From: Telmatactis stephensoni
Lineage: Eukaryota > Cnidaria > Anthozoa > Actiniaria > Isophelliidae
Direction of reading: 5' to 3'
Assembly: GCA_029948255.1 (NCBI GenBank)
Contig: JALIZF010001434.1
Coordinates: forward strand, 1 to 64,000
DNA: 64,000 nucleotides
The translations under genes were made by a program, and so were the position numbers. Position 1 is the stretch's first letter, and the number at the start of each line of letters is the position of its first letter. This document shows, one piece after another, positions 24,103 to 35,345 of this stretch. The notes below the pieces were generated by a model. It had not been told where the DNA came from. It worked only from the letters and a program-made list of their open reading frames with translations, and did not search any database.

Positions 24103-24907
24103 TATATACCTATTTCAAAAAAGGTTGTCGTATGAGAGGTCGCAAGCCTACGCGACTAGACCGAAAAGGAACATGGGTAGTTGCAAAATTCCCCTGTCTT
24201 TTTCGCATTGGTCTTGATTTTAAAATCAGCAAATGAATCTCTTTGATGTATTAGGTCATGGCAAGCTGAAGTTGAAGTATGGTGTGGATATTTGTGTGGT
24301 TTTTGCTGCGAGCGAAGCGAGTAGCCTCCTATTCGGAACACAGTGTAATCTGTGGATGTCACTAGACGAACATGCGATACATACGATCAGCGGTTCAAGT
24401 CCATACCGTATCGAGAGTCGATTCAAGGATGTCACTAGACGAACACGCGATACATACGATCAGCGATTCACATCTTTTCCTAAATAAACTAGCTTTTTAA
24501 AATCAGTTAGTTTTATAATCACATTGCCAACGCTAGCCCTTTGTGATTGTTTGAAAATTGCTTTACTCAAAGTGCTAAATATTTTGAACAGCTGTGTGTG
24601 TCCGACACTGATCCTGAAGAATTATGTTTTGTAATTCAATAATATTGAAGGTCAACTAGCAGTGTTCGTCACACAACGCACAGGAGATAGACAAGAAACA
24701 TTTGATATATCAGAGAAAGCGGTGTACTTTCGTGAGTTTTAGGGGAACAGTTCTGCTAACGTGGATATACCACTAGCTGTTTTCTGCTCGCAGCACTTCA
24801 CTTTCTATTAGAAATAGCTAGTATAGCTTTAGTAATGTTTACCCATGTTTCCTTTCGGGTGAGTCGCGTAGGCTTTTGCCGACAACGTTTATTGAAATAG
24901 GTATATA
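24103..24907. mobile_element. MITE family B, copy 1, interrupted
   Basis: Ends TATACCTATTTCAAAAAAGG and GACAACGTTTATTGAAATAG; sub-terminal blocks CGCGACTAGACCGAAAAGG and CCTTTCGGGTGAGTCGCG. Copy 2 at 25084 is the short uninterrupted form. The extra 519 bp here, 24303-24821, is a separate element. Confidence 0.8.
24303..24821 (+). mobile_element. Helitron2-like non-autonomous element C, copy 1
   Basis: Starts TTGCTGCGAGCGAAGCGAG and ends with a short palindrome TTTCTATTAGAAA followed by TAGCTAG. Comparison with the empty site in MITE B copy 2 (GGTTTTATAG) shows insertion exactly between two T residues with no target duplication. That, plus sub-terminal CTGCTCGCAGC, fits Helitron2/Helentron behaviour. 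No Rep/helicase is encoded. Other copies are at 32205-34496 and 54558-55496. Confidence 0.65.
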
Positions 24908-25083
24908 TCCGAGCCGTAGGAGAGGATCTTTATACCGATAAAACACGATCTCGAGTTCTTTATACGGCTTAAAAAACTCCAACACATATTAGAGTTGCTC
25001 TCTAAAAGAAAACCAAAAATATCTTCATTTATCTTGGAGAAAATCGAGGTTTAAAGTTGATGTAAATTAGGCCGAATCTCAGA

Positions 25084-25377
25084 TACACCTATTTCAGAAA
25101 AGGTTGTCGTACGAGAGGTCTCAAGCCTACGCGACAAGACCGAAAAGGAGTATGGGTAGTAGGCAAAAAATTACTCTATTTTCAGGTTTGGTCTTGATTT
25201 TAGCACTAACGAGTGAAGTTCTTTAGTGTTTAAGGTCAAGGCAAGCTATTTTGAGTTGTCGTATGGCTGATTTGTGTGGTTTTATAGCTTTAGTAATTTC
25301 TACCCATACGCCCTTTCGGGTGAGTCGCGTAAGCTTCTGTCGACAACATTAATTGAAATAGGTATATAAAGACACTC
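25084..25377. mobile_element. MITE family B, copy 2, uninterrupted
   Basis: About 294 bp with inverted ends (ACACCTATTTCAGAAAAGG; ATTAATTGAAATAGGTATAT) and the CGCGACAAGACCGAAAAGG sub-terminal block. It serves as the empty-site reference for copies 1 and 3. Confidence 0.8.
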
Positions 25378-25565
25378 GTCACGGTGGCGATTTTCATTGT
25401 TTGCCTTATGAATTATTAATGATTTTTAACCTGAAGTACAGGTGGAACGGAATAAATTAAATTTGCGATAACATATGTTATGTGTAATGTTGTTTAGCAT
25501 AATTAATTAAGGTACATAATTCGTAATATCTATTATAAAAACCAGATTATTTCAAACTTCAGTAA

Positions 25566-26807
25566 GGGACTGTACGTTTTTAATGAGGGGGGGTGGGCTG
25601 GAGTTTTTCATCTCCATCAAAACAAAATTGTGATGACCCCCCTCCATATTTTTCTAAAAATACCATGGCCCTTCATTGATTAGCAGAAAAAAATTGATGA
25701 CCCTCCCCCACGGGTAACTCAAATCAACTAAACGACACACCAAATGAAGAACGACAGCCTGATGACTTTCAACCACGTGCCCAACTTCGAAAGCTTTTCA
25801 AGGAAGGCTCTATAACAGAGGACAGAGAGAAAATTTCGGAGTTTTCTAGAACATATATTGTTTCAGAAAGCTTAGTGAGTGACTACATTCAACATCTCAC
25901 AGAAATTGACATTCGCAAGAAAAAGCGAAAGGAAGAAAATCAAATCGAAAAGAAAGAGCGCTTACAAAGAAAATACAATGACATTGACTGGCAGGCTCTG
26001 TACAATGCCAACCAGCTATCAACCTTAAAAGTAAATGAACTAAATCTTTATCTTAGTGGAACATAAGATTTCGTTCAATGGAAAAAAGGCTGCGAAAGCT
26101 AACGTCATCAAGGCGGCACACATTGGCAGCCGTCAATATAAAGAAATGGAAATGAAAGAGAATGAAGAGACAGACGTACTAGAATATACTGATGGCTATT
26201 CCTCTGGTGACGAATCTGAGGAAGATTTTGTGAACAGAGTGGTTGGTTCAAGTTCTTCGGAGTCATCAAAAGAACTAGCATCTAGTGATGAAGAGAGTGG
26301 TCCAGAGGTTAGCGGAATTGAAGTATCACGGTGCGGCAGAAAACGAACCAAAGTTTCCAATGACAATTCACTATTTCTTGGCAGAACATTGACTTTTAAG
26401 ATGGCACTAGTTTATTCCATTGTTTAACAGTTGCATGTGCCTGCCATCAGTGATGGTTCCTCGCATAACAAAAGGCACTTTCGTAAAAACCAAGCAAAAT
26501 GGTGGCAGTACGTGACTCACACACAGTCCAAAAATGTATACAAAAATGTATACAAAAATGTGATATACAAATATACAATAAAACAATAAGTAGTGATAGT
26601 TGTCAAAACCAGTCATATTTATATGTACAAATTAAAGAGAAAAGCCTGCGACTTCTATAGTTTCTAAAATGATCAGATAAAAGAGGTGACCCTCCCCCTC
26701 ACAAGGAAAAAGAAAAGCTTGACCCTTCACAAACGTTGATTTTTTTTTCGATGACCCTCCCCCAAAATACTCCAGCCCACCCCCCCTCATTAAAAACGTA
26801 CAGTCCC
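25566..26807. mobile_element. PIF/Harbinger-like non-autonomous element
   Basis: A 1242-bp element with inverted ends of about 38 bp (GGGACTGTACGTTTTTAATG at left, mirrored at right), flanked by TAA at 25563-25565 and 26808-26810. The intact site CAGTAATAATTTG in repeat R copy 1 confirms the 3-bp duplication. A TWA duplication is characteristic of the PIF/Harbinger superfamily. No transposase is present; a SAP-like open frame lies inside. Confidence 0.8.
25718..26427 (+). pseudogene. Frameshifted SAP-like domain protein inside the Harbinger-like element
   Basis: An open frame runs to a TAA at about 26066, and a second frame (readable from 26056 to 26427) continues the same apparent protein after a one-base shift near 26055. 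The first part has a lysine- and glutamate-rich helix (HLTEIDIRKKKRKEE) and LKVNELNLYL, which opens a SAP-like helix-extension-helix; the second frame resumes with KISFNGKKAAKANVIKA. An acidic serine-rich tail follows (SGDESEEDF, SSDEESGPE), then GRKRTK. SAP modules bind DNA or chromatin; a similar N-terminal arrangement is common in uncharacterised cnidarian proteins, from memory. It may be a captured host fragment or a worn accessory protein of the transposon. No start codon is clear. Confidence 0.55.
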
Positions 26808-26855
26808 TAATAATTTGTTTATTATAGTGGGAAAATTTAACATCCTGAAGTACAG

Positions 26856-26997
26856 GATTCCGTATGAGTGGGAACACAGTACGGTTACGATACGATACGG
26901 TTACGGCATGAATTTCGAATGTTTTTATAGACATTACGGCACTGACACGGTCACGGTACGGCGCGGTAAGTTTCCCACTCATACGAAAACGACTCTA
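26856..26997. mobile_element. MITE family G, copy 2
   Basis: Inverted ends TCCGTATGAGTGGGAA and TTCCCACTCATACGAAAA, with GGTTACGATACG and CACGGTCACGGTACGGCGCGG inside and the TTTCGAATGTTTTTATAGAC block. It interrupts repeat R copy 3. Confidence 0.8.
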
Positions 26998-27130
26998 AAT
27001 CTTGGCTTGGTGTTGCAGGCACTCTGAGTTTGAGTAGAGCATTGCTTCATTCCAAGTTCTTTGTTCTTGACTATTATTTTGTCTTCGTGCCTCATTTGTG
27101 ATATACATTTGCATCACAGTCCAGGGCGGT

Positions 27131-28109
27131 AATTTGTTGGTTTTTTGTTTTGTTTTGTTTTGTTTTGTTGGCGACAACTGACAAAATTTAGCGAATTTTA
27201 AAGCGACTACATCAAAATATTTGTAGCAAAATTGACATCCAATTCAAGTAAAGGTGAAACGGCTCTAGCTTGGCCAAAATTATACTTTCGCACGTGGTCG
27301 TACGTGATCAAAACGGATTACAAACGTAAAAGTGTGCAACATACTAATAGAGCCAATTCACTTGACGTCATTTTAAATCTCGTTGGAATTTTCATAAGCT
27401 GAAAGACAAGTTTTCAATAGAATATTCTCTGGTTTAGGGCACATGGTGATCAAACATTCACCGCCATTTGCAACTGAAGCAGATAATGAGATCTATTCAT
27501 CACCTGTTTGAAACCCAGCAATATCGCACTTTTACAAGCTTATGAGCTCTGAACATATTCTAGCGAGGTCTAATGAGCTTCACTAGAACACAATTAACTA
27601 CAAAATGTACGTAAAGGAATATAAAATCAGTTTTATTTTCATTTTACAAAGTCAAAAGCAAAACAAAACAAGAATTGGATTAATAAAAAAGAATTTTCTA
27701 GAACTGCCCAAAGCTTAACTTACTGATCGACTTTTTGCAACACTAATTCACTGTTTTCTGTTGTTTAATTAGTGATTTTTAAGTACTAAATAGTGTATCA
27801 GCACACTTTTAGTGTTTGTACTCTATAATGGATATAGCTGAATTTGAAAACAAAGCTTTTTATAGTCGGCTAGAGCAGCTAAATTATTCAAATGACATTC
27901 AGCAATTGAAGAGGTGGTTATAGATTCCTTTGTTAAGTTATTTGAATTTTTAAACGAAATACACTTAGTCTCGAACAATTATTTCAGCTTTTCCCGCGCA
28001 AGAACACCGTATTTTTATTTTAACTCGAATCACGCAAAATAAGGGTGTCACGCGTCACGCCAAATCCCAGTCAGTACCGAGTAAGAGATTCCGAATGTCA
28101 CTACATCAA
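27131..28109. other. Intergenic, no gene recognised
   Basis: Contains a TTTTG microsatellite at about 27143-27170. No supportable coding sequence or delimited element otherwise. Confidence 0.45.
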
Positions 28110-28560
28110 GCCAAGTTTCGTTGGTACAGACGAAACTTGAAACATTCACTGACCACGTTCATCAAGAAGCAAAACTGGCTAAACAAAGATAGCGTGTTGT
28201 CACCTGTCTCTGTGACTTAACACTTGACTTAATTTCCGTGTAAATGGGTGATTTCGACTGTCAAACAGACGGCCTATTTCTTGAGATTGGTCCGATTTCT
28301 AGACATAGACACTGTTGTAGAATACTGTTTGCTTCGTAATGTATCCCCATAAACATACCCTTTGCAATTATAAACAGCAATCATTTTACCTTCGATTTGA
28401 GAGCTCCGCTTCACGTCAGAATCTCTGTGATTCACTGGATCGAGCCGACTCGCACTTTGGAAGATTCAATAACACGAACCTGTTATGACTGGTAAAACCT
28501 GTTTTTCTTAATCGAAACAATACTGGTTTCGCAGCTTGCGTCCGTCAGGTCTACTTGCCA
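28110..28560 (+). repeat. Dispersed repeat family D, copy 2
   Basis: Matches 19830-20330 in block order (ACATTCACTGACCACGTTC, GAGAGCTCC, CGAACCTGTTATGACTGG, CAGGTCTACTTGCC) with local divergence and gaps. Confidence 0.6.
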
Positions 28561-28747
28561 ACTAAGGACGTCACGATTCAGTGTACTTCCTGGGAAGAGG
28601 TCGGTGTAGGATACAAAACAAAGCACGTCCTCACTTTCACCAAATTGAAACTTTTCGGGTCTTTCTTGGTGTTGCGTTGTTGTGTTGTTTCTTTGTATTC
28701 TAGGGATTTTTTTTTCAGACCAATCTCTTATATTGTTTTCATTGCTG

Positions 28748-29112
28748 GTTCAAGCCGTTAGGGACTGGTACGAGTCTCTTAAGTTGTGATACTGTATACA
28801 AAATTCCGAAGTTTGGTGTTCGGATCAATATTGAACGAGATACAGCCATTCAAAAACTAGCTCCAAATATTATTAAGAAATTTACTAAGAACGACCGTAC
28901 AAGTTGTCCGTAATCTATACCGTTTCTTAGTAAATTTTGGAGCTTTTGAATGGTTGTATCTCGTTCAATATTGATCCGATTAACACCAAACTTCGGAACT
29001 CAGTTTGTATAGCTCGATAGACATTTTCTGAGTATGTGGGTCTTGTTCGGTATCGTGTTGAATCCAACAATTTAGGGACTCGCCCCTAGATCCCTAACGG
29101 CTTGAAATCCGG
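28748..29112. mobile_element. Inverted-repeat element
   Basis: Outer arms GGTTCAAGCCGTTAGGGA and TCCCTAACGGCTTGAAATCC pair. Inner arms CCGAAGTTTGGTGTTCGGAT and ATCCGATTAACACCAAACTT pair, followed by CAATATTGAACGAGATACA against TGTATCTCGTTCAATATTG, then AGCTCCAAA and TTTGGAGCT. The loop is centred near 28895. Confidence 0.75.
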
Positions 29113-31660
29113 CAATGCCTCAAGTGTCCTGCAACACCACTGAAAGAGCCAACATTTCTCATGCAAAATGGATTTATTGTCTTTTCCCTGGTCATTACAA
29201 GCTCTGCAAGCATTTAGATTTTTTGCTCAAATTTTCTACAGTAAGGCTCGAAGTGTATATAAATTAAAAACGATGGTGAGTCATTTCTCGTTTGCCGTTT
29301 ACGTGATGAGCCTCCATTGCGTTTTTGTGGTTACCGAGCTTGGTTACCAAGCTCGGAACCACTATGTCAAGTTTGTAAGTGGGTGCGTTAACTTCGGGTT
29401 TCACGAAGTCATAACTTCGTTTCTCGAAGTCATAACGAAGTGCCATTACGAAAACACGTAAATTGTACCCAGTTTTACTTGATTTATTTTCTGTAGTTAC
29501 TGTCTTGTAAAGCTAAAGCAGTTCGAGGGGTTTGTTTTTAAGGAATCGTTCAGGATTTGGGGTGGTTTGCGAAAGGTTTTGAGCGGAAAGTTGATCGTAT
29601 TAAAACACAAGTATTTGACAACGATCGAGCTTTGCAAATTTGATACCAAATCTCGTGTGGATTTCATTTGCATTTTTGTCTTTACTTTCGCTTTGGATTT
29701 TTTTTTTGAAAAGTCTTTGTTATTCTCGACGTTATTTGGCTTTGTTGTATCAGCCATTTGAGTCAGTGAAATTGAGCTGGATTTCTTGACAGAAAAGCAC
29801 TCGAAGACTTATAATTTGTTTTTGATTTTATCTGTACAACGATATTCTACATGACTAATATTCTATAAAGCATGTGAAAGATGAGTTGATCTAGATTATT
29901 TCTAATCGGATTCAGTCATTACAAGATTTTAAAAGCCACTTCAGAATATCAGAGGCTATTTATATTTTTCTGTTTATTGATTATTTTTGGTCTCTCGACA
30001 AGCCCAAAATGATCGACCAAAATCGAGTTAAGCTTATAGTTCATTTACCCATTAGAGATTACGGTAAATTAGATTAATGGACTTTCAAAACATAATGTAC
30101 TATTAACAAATGTTTTTCCCTCATTTTTTGTTCCAGATTTTCCTGTTACTAAGACATGCCTGCCATGTAAAAATAATACCAATGCTATGACAATTATATT
30201 AGTACACACCGCTTGTGATATGTAATATTTTATTTATTAGTATTGGCAAATAAACAAAGTTCAAAGTTCCAATGGTGAATAAACAATGCAGTCGTGTTTG
30301 TAAATGCTTACTATTTATACAAACTGATTTGAGCTCCCAAAAGTTCTGTGCTTTTACTGCAATGGATCATCATTTATGTTTAACATCTTTAAGTTTTATA
30401 CAGTATATACAACAGTATAGTTATTACTAGTACCCTTATACATCAGTGGGGGCATGTGGGCAGTCTTGGATGGACTTATACATTAGATGATGGTTGGGAC
30501 TTGATCAAGTACTAAGACTATGCGGTTATCCATATGTACCGAGAGTGATCATATATTAAAGCATAGGCCATAACTCTAAAAATCTACGATAGTAGACATG
30601 GTGATGATTGTGGATGCCGTATATGTATGACTAGCAGTAACCACATGTCCTCATAGAGGGCTTTTATATAATTAACGCTAAACAAACCGCGCTCGACATT
30701 CTCGGGGGGCCCCAAGGCGTCTGTGACGAAACGGCTTAAATTAATTTAATTCTGTTGTCACCAAGTCTCTATTTTGATTGGACTTTGCCCACGTCTTCAG
30801 TTCGTTCTTTAGGAATAATTAGTTGCTGGCAGGTACTACGCAAAAATACTATGACAGAAATCAAATAAACAAACTCCACCGAAGTTTAGCTTCTATTCGC
30901 TGGTTCCGCCAGAGCCGCTTTCCGGTTTTTTCTTTTGTATTTTTCTTATTTTTGTTCCTTGTATATATTTATACGTCGACGTATTTATCAAAGAAAAATT
31001 AAAAAAAGAAAAAGAAACCTCTGGGACCAGGGTGGCCGTGCCAACAATGCAAAGGGAAAATGGCTGTTGAAGAACCTTTTTGGATATAGCTACCGTATTT
31101 TTGCCTCAGAAATCAGTTGCCTGACTGCAGCATTTTTTATCCGATTTATCGTTATCAAGGCATCGACAGCAATATAATAACCGGTGGATGTATACTGCGA
31201 CACACTAAAAAAATAATGATAATAAACAAATAAATAAAAACAAAAAATTATTTGCCGAAAAGCTGTTTTCTTGTGCTGATCACGTGTACAGGCAGACAGG
31301 GATTAATTATTCAGTATTTTCGGCTCTTAAAAACACCATAAAATTAAAATTGTTCCTTGTGAATATTTGGCGACTCTAAGTAAAATGGTTGGAATCGAAA
31401 AGGAAAAAAAGCATATCGAGAAGAAACATTTTAGTGGCTGAGGCTGCCGGAACACTGAAGCCAACCCAGTGTAACGCGCGTTGTTTACCAGCTGTCATTA
31501 CCGAGACCTCGAGCCTTCAATTCAGTGATTTTTTGAAGCAGTTTCGAGCAATACGTGTATATTTTACATCCGAGGTAAATTCTTAGCCAAATCTGCGAGA
31601 AAAACGAAAAATTTAAAAACCTTTCATTATTTACATGACAGCCTAGAATTCAGTAAAATT
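29113..31660. other. Intergenic, no gene recognised
   Basis: About 2.5 kb without a supportable gene. A lysine-rich minus-strand frame ending in ATG at 29757 and a plus-strand frame at 29168-29461 lack domains or splice partners. 30690-30730 has a GGGGGGCCCC block similar to one at 42160. Confidence 0.45.
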
Positions 31661-31664
31661 ACTA

Positions 31665-31810
31665 GATGGAAAAACTAGTCCAAACCGGTTTATGTTTAGT
31701 TCTTGTCACGTGAATCAAAACCTGTCTGTACCGGTTTTGCCAAGTCCCTTGGCCATCAAATTTAAAAACAAGTACATACCGGTTTATGTCTAGTTCTGTC
31801 ACGCGGCAGT
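31665..31810 (+). repeat. Direct repeat pair with ACCGGTTTATGT core
   Basis: ACCGGTTTATGTTTAGTTCT followed by TGTCACGTG (about 31684) recurs as ACCGGTTTATGTCTAGTTCT and GTCACGCGG (about 31778). Spacing is about 95 bp. Confidence 0.6.
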
Positions 31811-31924
31811 AACGCACCTGAAATTCAATTTGCATCAGCAAACCATCTGCTTACCTTCATGGCATTCATTTACACTGAATATATAAATGACAAATAGTTC
31901 ATACAGACTACGAGACAAGCAGTC

Positions 31925-32079
31925 TTTAGAGGGATTTTCATCGGACTATGAAATAGTTACTAAGCTAATATACACTAGTAGATCCCAATTCCATTGTTTC
32001 CTTTTGTTGAATTTTGACTGCTACACACTAATAGCTAGTTAGTATTTCATAGTCCAATGAAAATCACTCTAATAGCTTG
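31925..32079. mobile_element. Palindromic MITE
   Basis: TAGAGGGATTTTCATCGGAC at left pairs with the right end GTCCAATGAAAATCACTCTA, and TATGAAATAGTTACTAAGCTA pairs with TAGCTAGTTAGTATTTCATA. About 150 bp with a 65-bp centre. Confidence 0.8.
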
Positions 32080-32204
32080 TGAGTCCGAGATCGGATATTA
32101 AAGGGTTATTAACCGAGCGCGAGGTCTGTATGGGAAAATATCGGACCGAGGTCTTGACAGTACGGACCGAGCGCACCGAGCAAACGAGGTTAATAACTTA
32201 TTTA

Positions 32205-34496
32205 CTAGCTATTTCTAATAGAAAGTGAAGTGCTGCGAGCAGAAAACAGCTGGTGTATCCACGTTAGCAGAACTGTTCCCCTAAAACTCACGAAAGTACA
32301 CCGCTTTCTCTGATATATGAAATGTTTCTTGTCTATCTCCTGTATGTTGTGTGACAAACACTGCTAGTTGACCTTCAATATTGAACTAGACGCACTCGTG
32401 CGTTCACTCGTGCCCATGTAAAAGAAGCCCAAAATCGGCTTAAAAAGGACATTTAGATTAGCTGCCGCTAGAGTAAGAGCGATTGACATGTTGTCGTTAA
32501 TAAACTTTTTAACAAGACGCACCTCGAACCGTACACTGGTTGCCTGTAGTTCAACAAGCTGCAGTAGTAAAGACCTTTAAGGTGGCTGGACCCAATTTCG
32601 CCAGTGCGCGGGTAGTCGAATTGAAGCGGCTGTTAATTGCGTTACAGAATTAAGTTGACCAAACTTTTTACGCACACCTACTACAAATGGACCAAATTTT
32701 ATAATGATGCTAGTTTGGTTGAAATCGGAGCTTTTTTAACATCGAAATTGTTATACACTTGATTTGAAATTTTGCCAATTTTCTCAAAATCCTGACCTCG
32801 ACGAGCAAAACGATTTATGAGACTTTGTAAATCAAATGTTTGTCTATAATGTGAGAGCGTTTCAAGAAATTCTATTAAGCCGATTTTGAGTAAAAACGGA
32901 GCAATTATTTAACTTTGAAGAAATTTAAAACCGCGGGTGCTCTACTAAATTAATTTTATAACAATAATTTTCCAAAGAAAAGTTGCAATATTTTTGGTTC
33001 CAAATAATACCAAGGCATGGTTCTTTATTTTGTGAATATGTCATCGTATTTGCAGTTTTTGATCGCCGTTGAGACGACTGTACGTAAAGCACTAAATTGC
33101 TGCGTTTATCTCGGAATTTCGACATCCACGTTAATAATACTGGTTCTTAAAAACTAGTAGATGAATTTTTTTTTATTTCTCGATATTGAATATTCAATCC
33201 TTTACCAGTAAGGTGTGTAAATTACAAAGGCCTTGAAGTTTTTTAAGACCATTAAATAATTTTTTAAACATTGTCATATGTGCATCTCTATTCTCCGAGT
33301 TGTTGCCGGTGTTTGATTATGCATGCCTGCATGCGTGTCGCTTTGGCACCTCGTGCAAAAAATGCAAATACATGGAAGTCTTCCAAGTTACCTGAACTGG
33401 TGAACTACTTTTCTTCGCCTTTTTAGCCTTTAATGTGTTTTCCTGCAATATTTCACTTCTCCGTTTTCTTTTTGTACAAGGAAATACCATAGTTCTAGAA
33501 ACTGTAGTAAGGAACTGCTACGTACAGCGTTACTCTGGATATCACTGGCGTGACTTTCCATGTATATTTGCATTTTTTGCACGAGGCGCCAAAGCGACAC
33601 ACATGCAGGCATGCATAATCAAACACCGGCAACAACTCGGAGAATAGAGATGCACATATGGCAATGTTTAAAAAATTATTTAATGGTCTTAAAAAACTTC
33701 AATGCCTTTGTAATTTACACACCTTACTGGTAAAGGATTGAATATTCAATATCGAGAAATAAAAAAAAATTCATCTACTAGTTTTCAAGAACCAGTATTA
33801 TTAACGTGGATGTCGAATTCCGAGTTAAACGCGGCAATTTAGTGCTTTACGTACAGTCGTCTCAACGGCAATCAAAAACTGCAAATACGATGACATATTC
33901 ACAAAATAAAGAACCATGCCTTGGTATTATTTGGAACCAAAAATATTGCAACTTTTCTTTGGAAAATTATTGTTATAAAATTAATTTAGTAGAGCACCCG
34001 CGGTTTTAAATTTCTTCAAAGTTAAATAATTGCTCCGTTTTTACTCAAAATCGGCTTAATAGAATTTCTTGAAACGCTCTCACATTATAGACAAACATTT
34101 GATTTACAAAGTCTCATAAATCGTTTTGCTCGTCGAGGTCAGGATTTTGAGAAAATTGGCAAAATTTCAAATCAAGTGTATAACAATTTCGATGTTAAAA
34201 AAGCTCCGATTTCAACCAAACTAGCATCATTATAAAATTTGGTCCATTTGTAGTAGGTGTGCGTAAAAAGTTTGGTCAACTTAATTCTGTAACGCAACTA
34301 GTAGCCGCTTCAATTCGACTACCCGCGCACTGGCGAAATAGGGTCCAGCCACCTTAATTTGTCTGTCAACAGCTATGGATTAGCGTTCGCAAAAATTTTG
34401 TACCGCTGATCGAATGTATCGCGTGTTCGTCTAGTGACATCCACAGATTACACTGTGTTCCGAATAGTAGGAGGCTACTCGCTTCGCTCGCAGCAA
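32205..34496 (-). mobile_element. Helitron2-like element C, copy 2, interrupted
   Basis: Minus-strand copy: its 5' end TTGCTGCGAGCGAAGCGAG is at 34496 and its CTAG end, preceded by the TTTCTAATAGAAA palindrome, is at 32205. Sequence at 32205-32388 matches 24642-24821 closely in inverted orientation. The interior is interrupted by the TTAA foldback at 32581-34353. Confidence 0.6.
32581..34353. mobile_element. Large TTAA-flanked foldback element
   Basis: 1773 bp, flanked by TTAA at 32577-32580 and 34354-34357. It starts GGTGGCTGGACCC and ends GGGTCCAGCCACC. Arms of about 800 bp (to about 33382 and from about 33550) are near-identical inverted copies around a spacer of about 170 bp. Both arms therefore carry the same 66-67-codon open frame in mirror orientation (32925-33125 minus, 33806-34009 plus), which is not evidence of a gene. 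TTAA duplication fits piggyBac or Kolobok-type elements; no transposase is present. Confidence 0.85.
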
Positions 34497-34675
34497 TTAT
34501 ATGGCTTTGAGAAGTCCCGCCAAAACAATTGCCAAACGCAAACTTTTCTTTTCATCCGGGACAGCGGTCCTGATGTGGCATACAGACCATGCGTTAGCCA
34601 ATCAATTCAGGAAATTATCTAGCCATATAATAATTCTTTTTCCTGACTTACGCGGTTTAATAGTATAACATCTAC

Positions 34676-34862
34676 AGGGTCCCCTATACGTTTTGCGTGA
34701 AACGTGAATGGCTGATTTATTTCGACGTGAAACGTGATTTAAGGTCGAATTTTGATTTTTTGTGAACGTGAAAGAGATTTTTGAATTATCTGTGACACGT
34801 CAAAAGACCAAATATTTTTGCGTGATTTCATTTTGTAAAGGGATATAGGGGACCCTGTGACG
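34676..34862. repeat. Inverted repeat with AGGGTCCCCTATA ends
   Basis: ACAGGGTCCCCTATA at 34675 pairs with TATAGGGGACCCTGT near 34845. The interior repeats CGTGAAACGTGA-like units. It abuts the longer inverted pair 34808-34957 and 35569-35700. Confidence 0.7.
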
Positions 34863-35125
34863 ACTGTTCCGCCACTGCTAACTGACGAGACATCGAAACC
34901 CACTGAAATTCAATGTCATTGGGAAGCCTTCATCAACACATCTTGATCCGGCCGTGCTTGTTTTGTCCTCATCCAATTAATTTAAGCCAAACTTCAGCCA
35001 AACAATTTTGATGACTGTACTTTGAACTCAGCGGATCGAATGAATAATTTATATTCACTGTAAAAGCCAATTTTTGTAATGTAAAAATACAAGAATTTTT
35101 AATGAGACATGCATGCGAAACAATT

Positions 35126-35129
35126 TGCG

Positions 35130-35160
<31 letters not shown>

Positions 35161-35162
35161 CT
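35126..35162. repeat. CTT microsatellite
   Basis: About twelve tandem CTT triplets inside the inverted-arm element. Confidence 0.9.
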
Positions 35163-35261
35163 TTATCGCAATTTTAATGTTATTACTTCTGTGTCAATTA
35201 AAATTAATCCAGAGTCTGCGTTCCTTTTGATCAGCAGGACGGGGACTGCTGTCACCAAGCT

Positions 35262-35345
35262 GAAGAACACTGGGTACAAGCAAGGATGGTTAGTGCGCGG
35301 CCTTCTGTGCAAGAGGTCTGAGTTCGATTCCCGGTGACCTCTCAT
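35262..35345 (+). mobile_element. tRNA-like SINE head
   Basis: An A-box-like TGGTTAGTGCGCGG (about 35287) and a B-box-like GAGTTCGATTCCC (about 35320) have tRNA-like spacing of about 30 bases, as in tRNA-derived SINEs. The cloverleaf is not well formed, so a functional tRNA is unlikely. Confidence 0.45.

Larger units (their letters stand above)
25428..27130 (+). repeat. Dispersed repeat R, copy 3, split by two insertions
   Basis: The R sequence is continuous if 25566-26807 (Harbinger-like) and 26856-26997 (MITE G) are removed. The pieces join as in copies 1 and 2: AACTTCAGTAA | TAATAATTTG, then GAAGTACAGG | CTCTAAATC and GGCTTGGTGTTGCAGGCACT. Confidence 0.7.

Noticed and set aside
29400..29445. 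ATAACTTCGT and ACGAAGT half-sites resembling a loxP arrangement
   Set aside because: The spacing and arm lengths do not match loxP, and the motif arises from a local repeat CGAAGTCATAAC; likely coincidence.
29497..29757. Minus-strand 86-codon frame starting with a lysine-rich MADTTKPNN stretch
   Set aside because: It looks like a possible first exon with a GTATCA donor, but no partner exon or domain could be found, so it is not annotated.
32925..34009. Same 66-67-codon frame found on both strands
   Set aside because: It is the consequence of the inverted arms of the TTAA foldback, not of two genes.
35262..35345. Possible functional tRNA gene
   Set aside because: A- and B-box-like motifs are present but acceptor and anticodon stems do not form well; a SINE head is the better reading.
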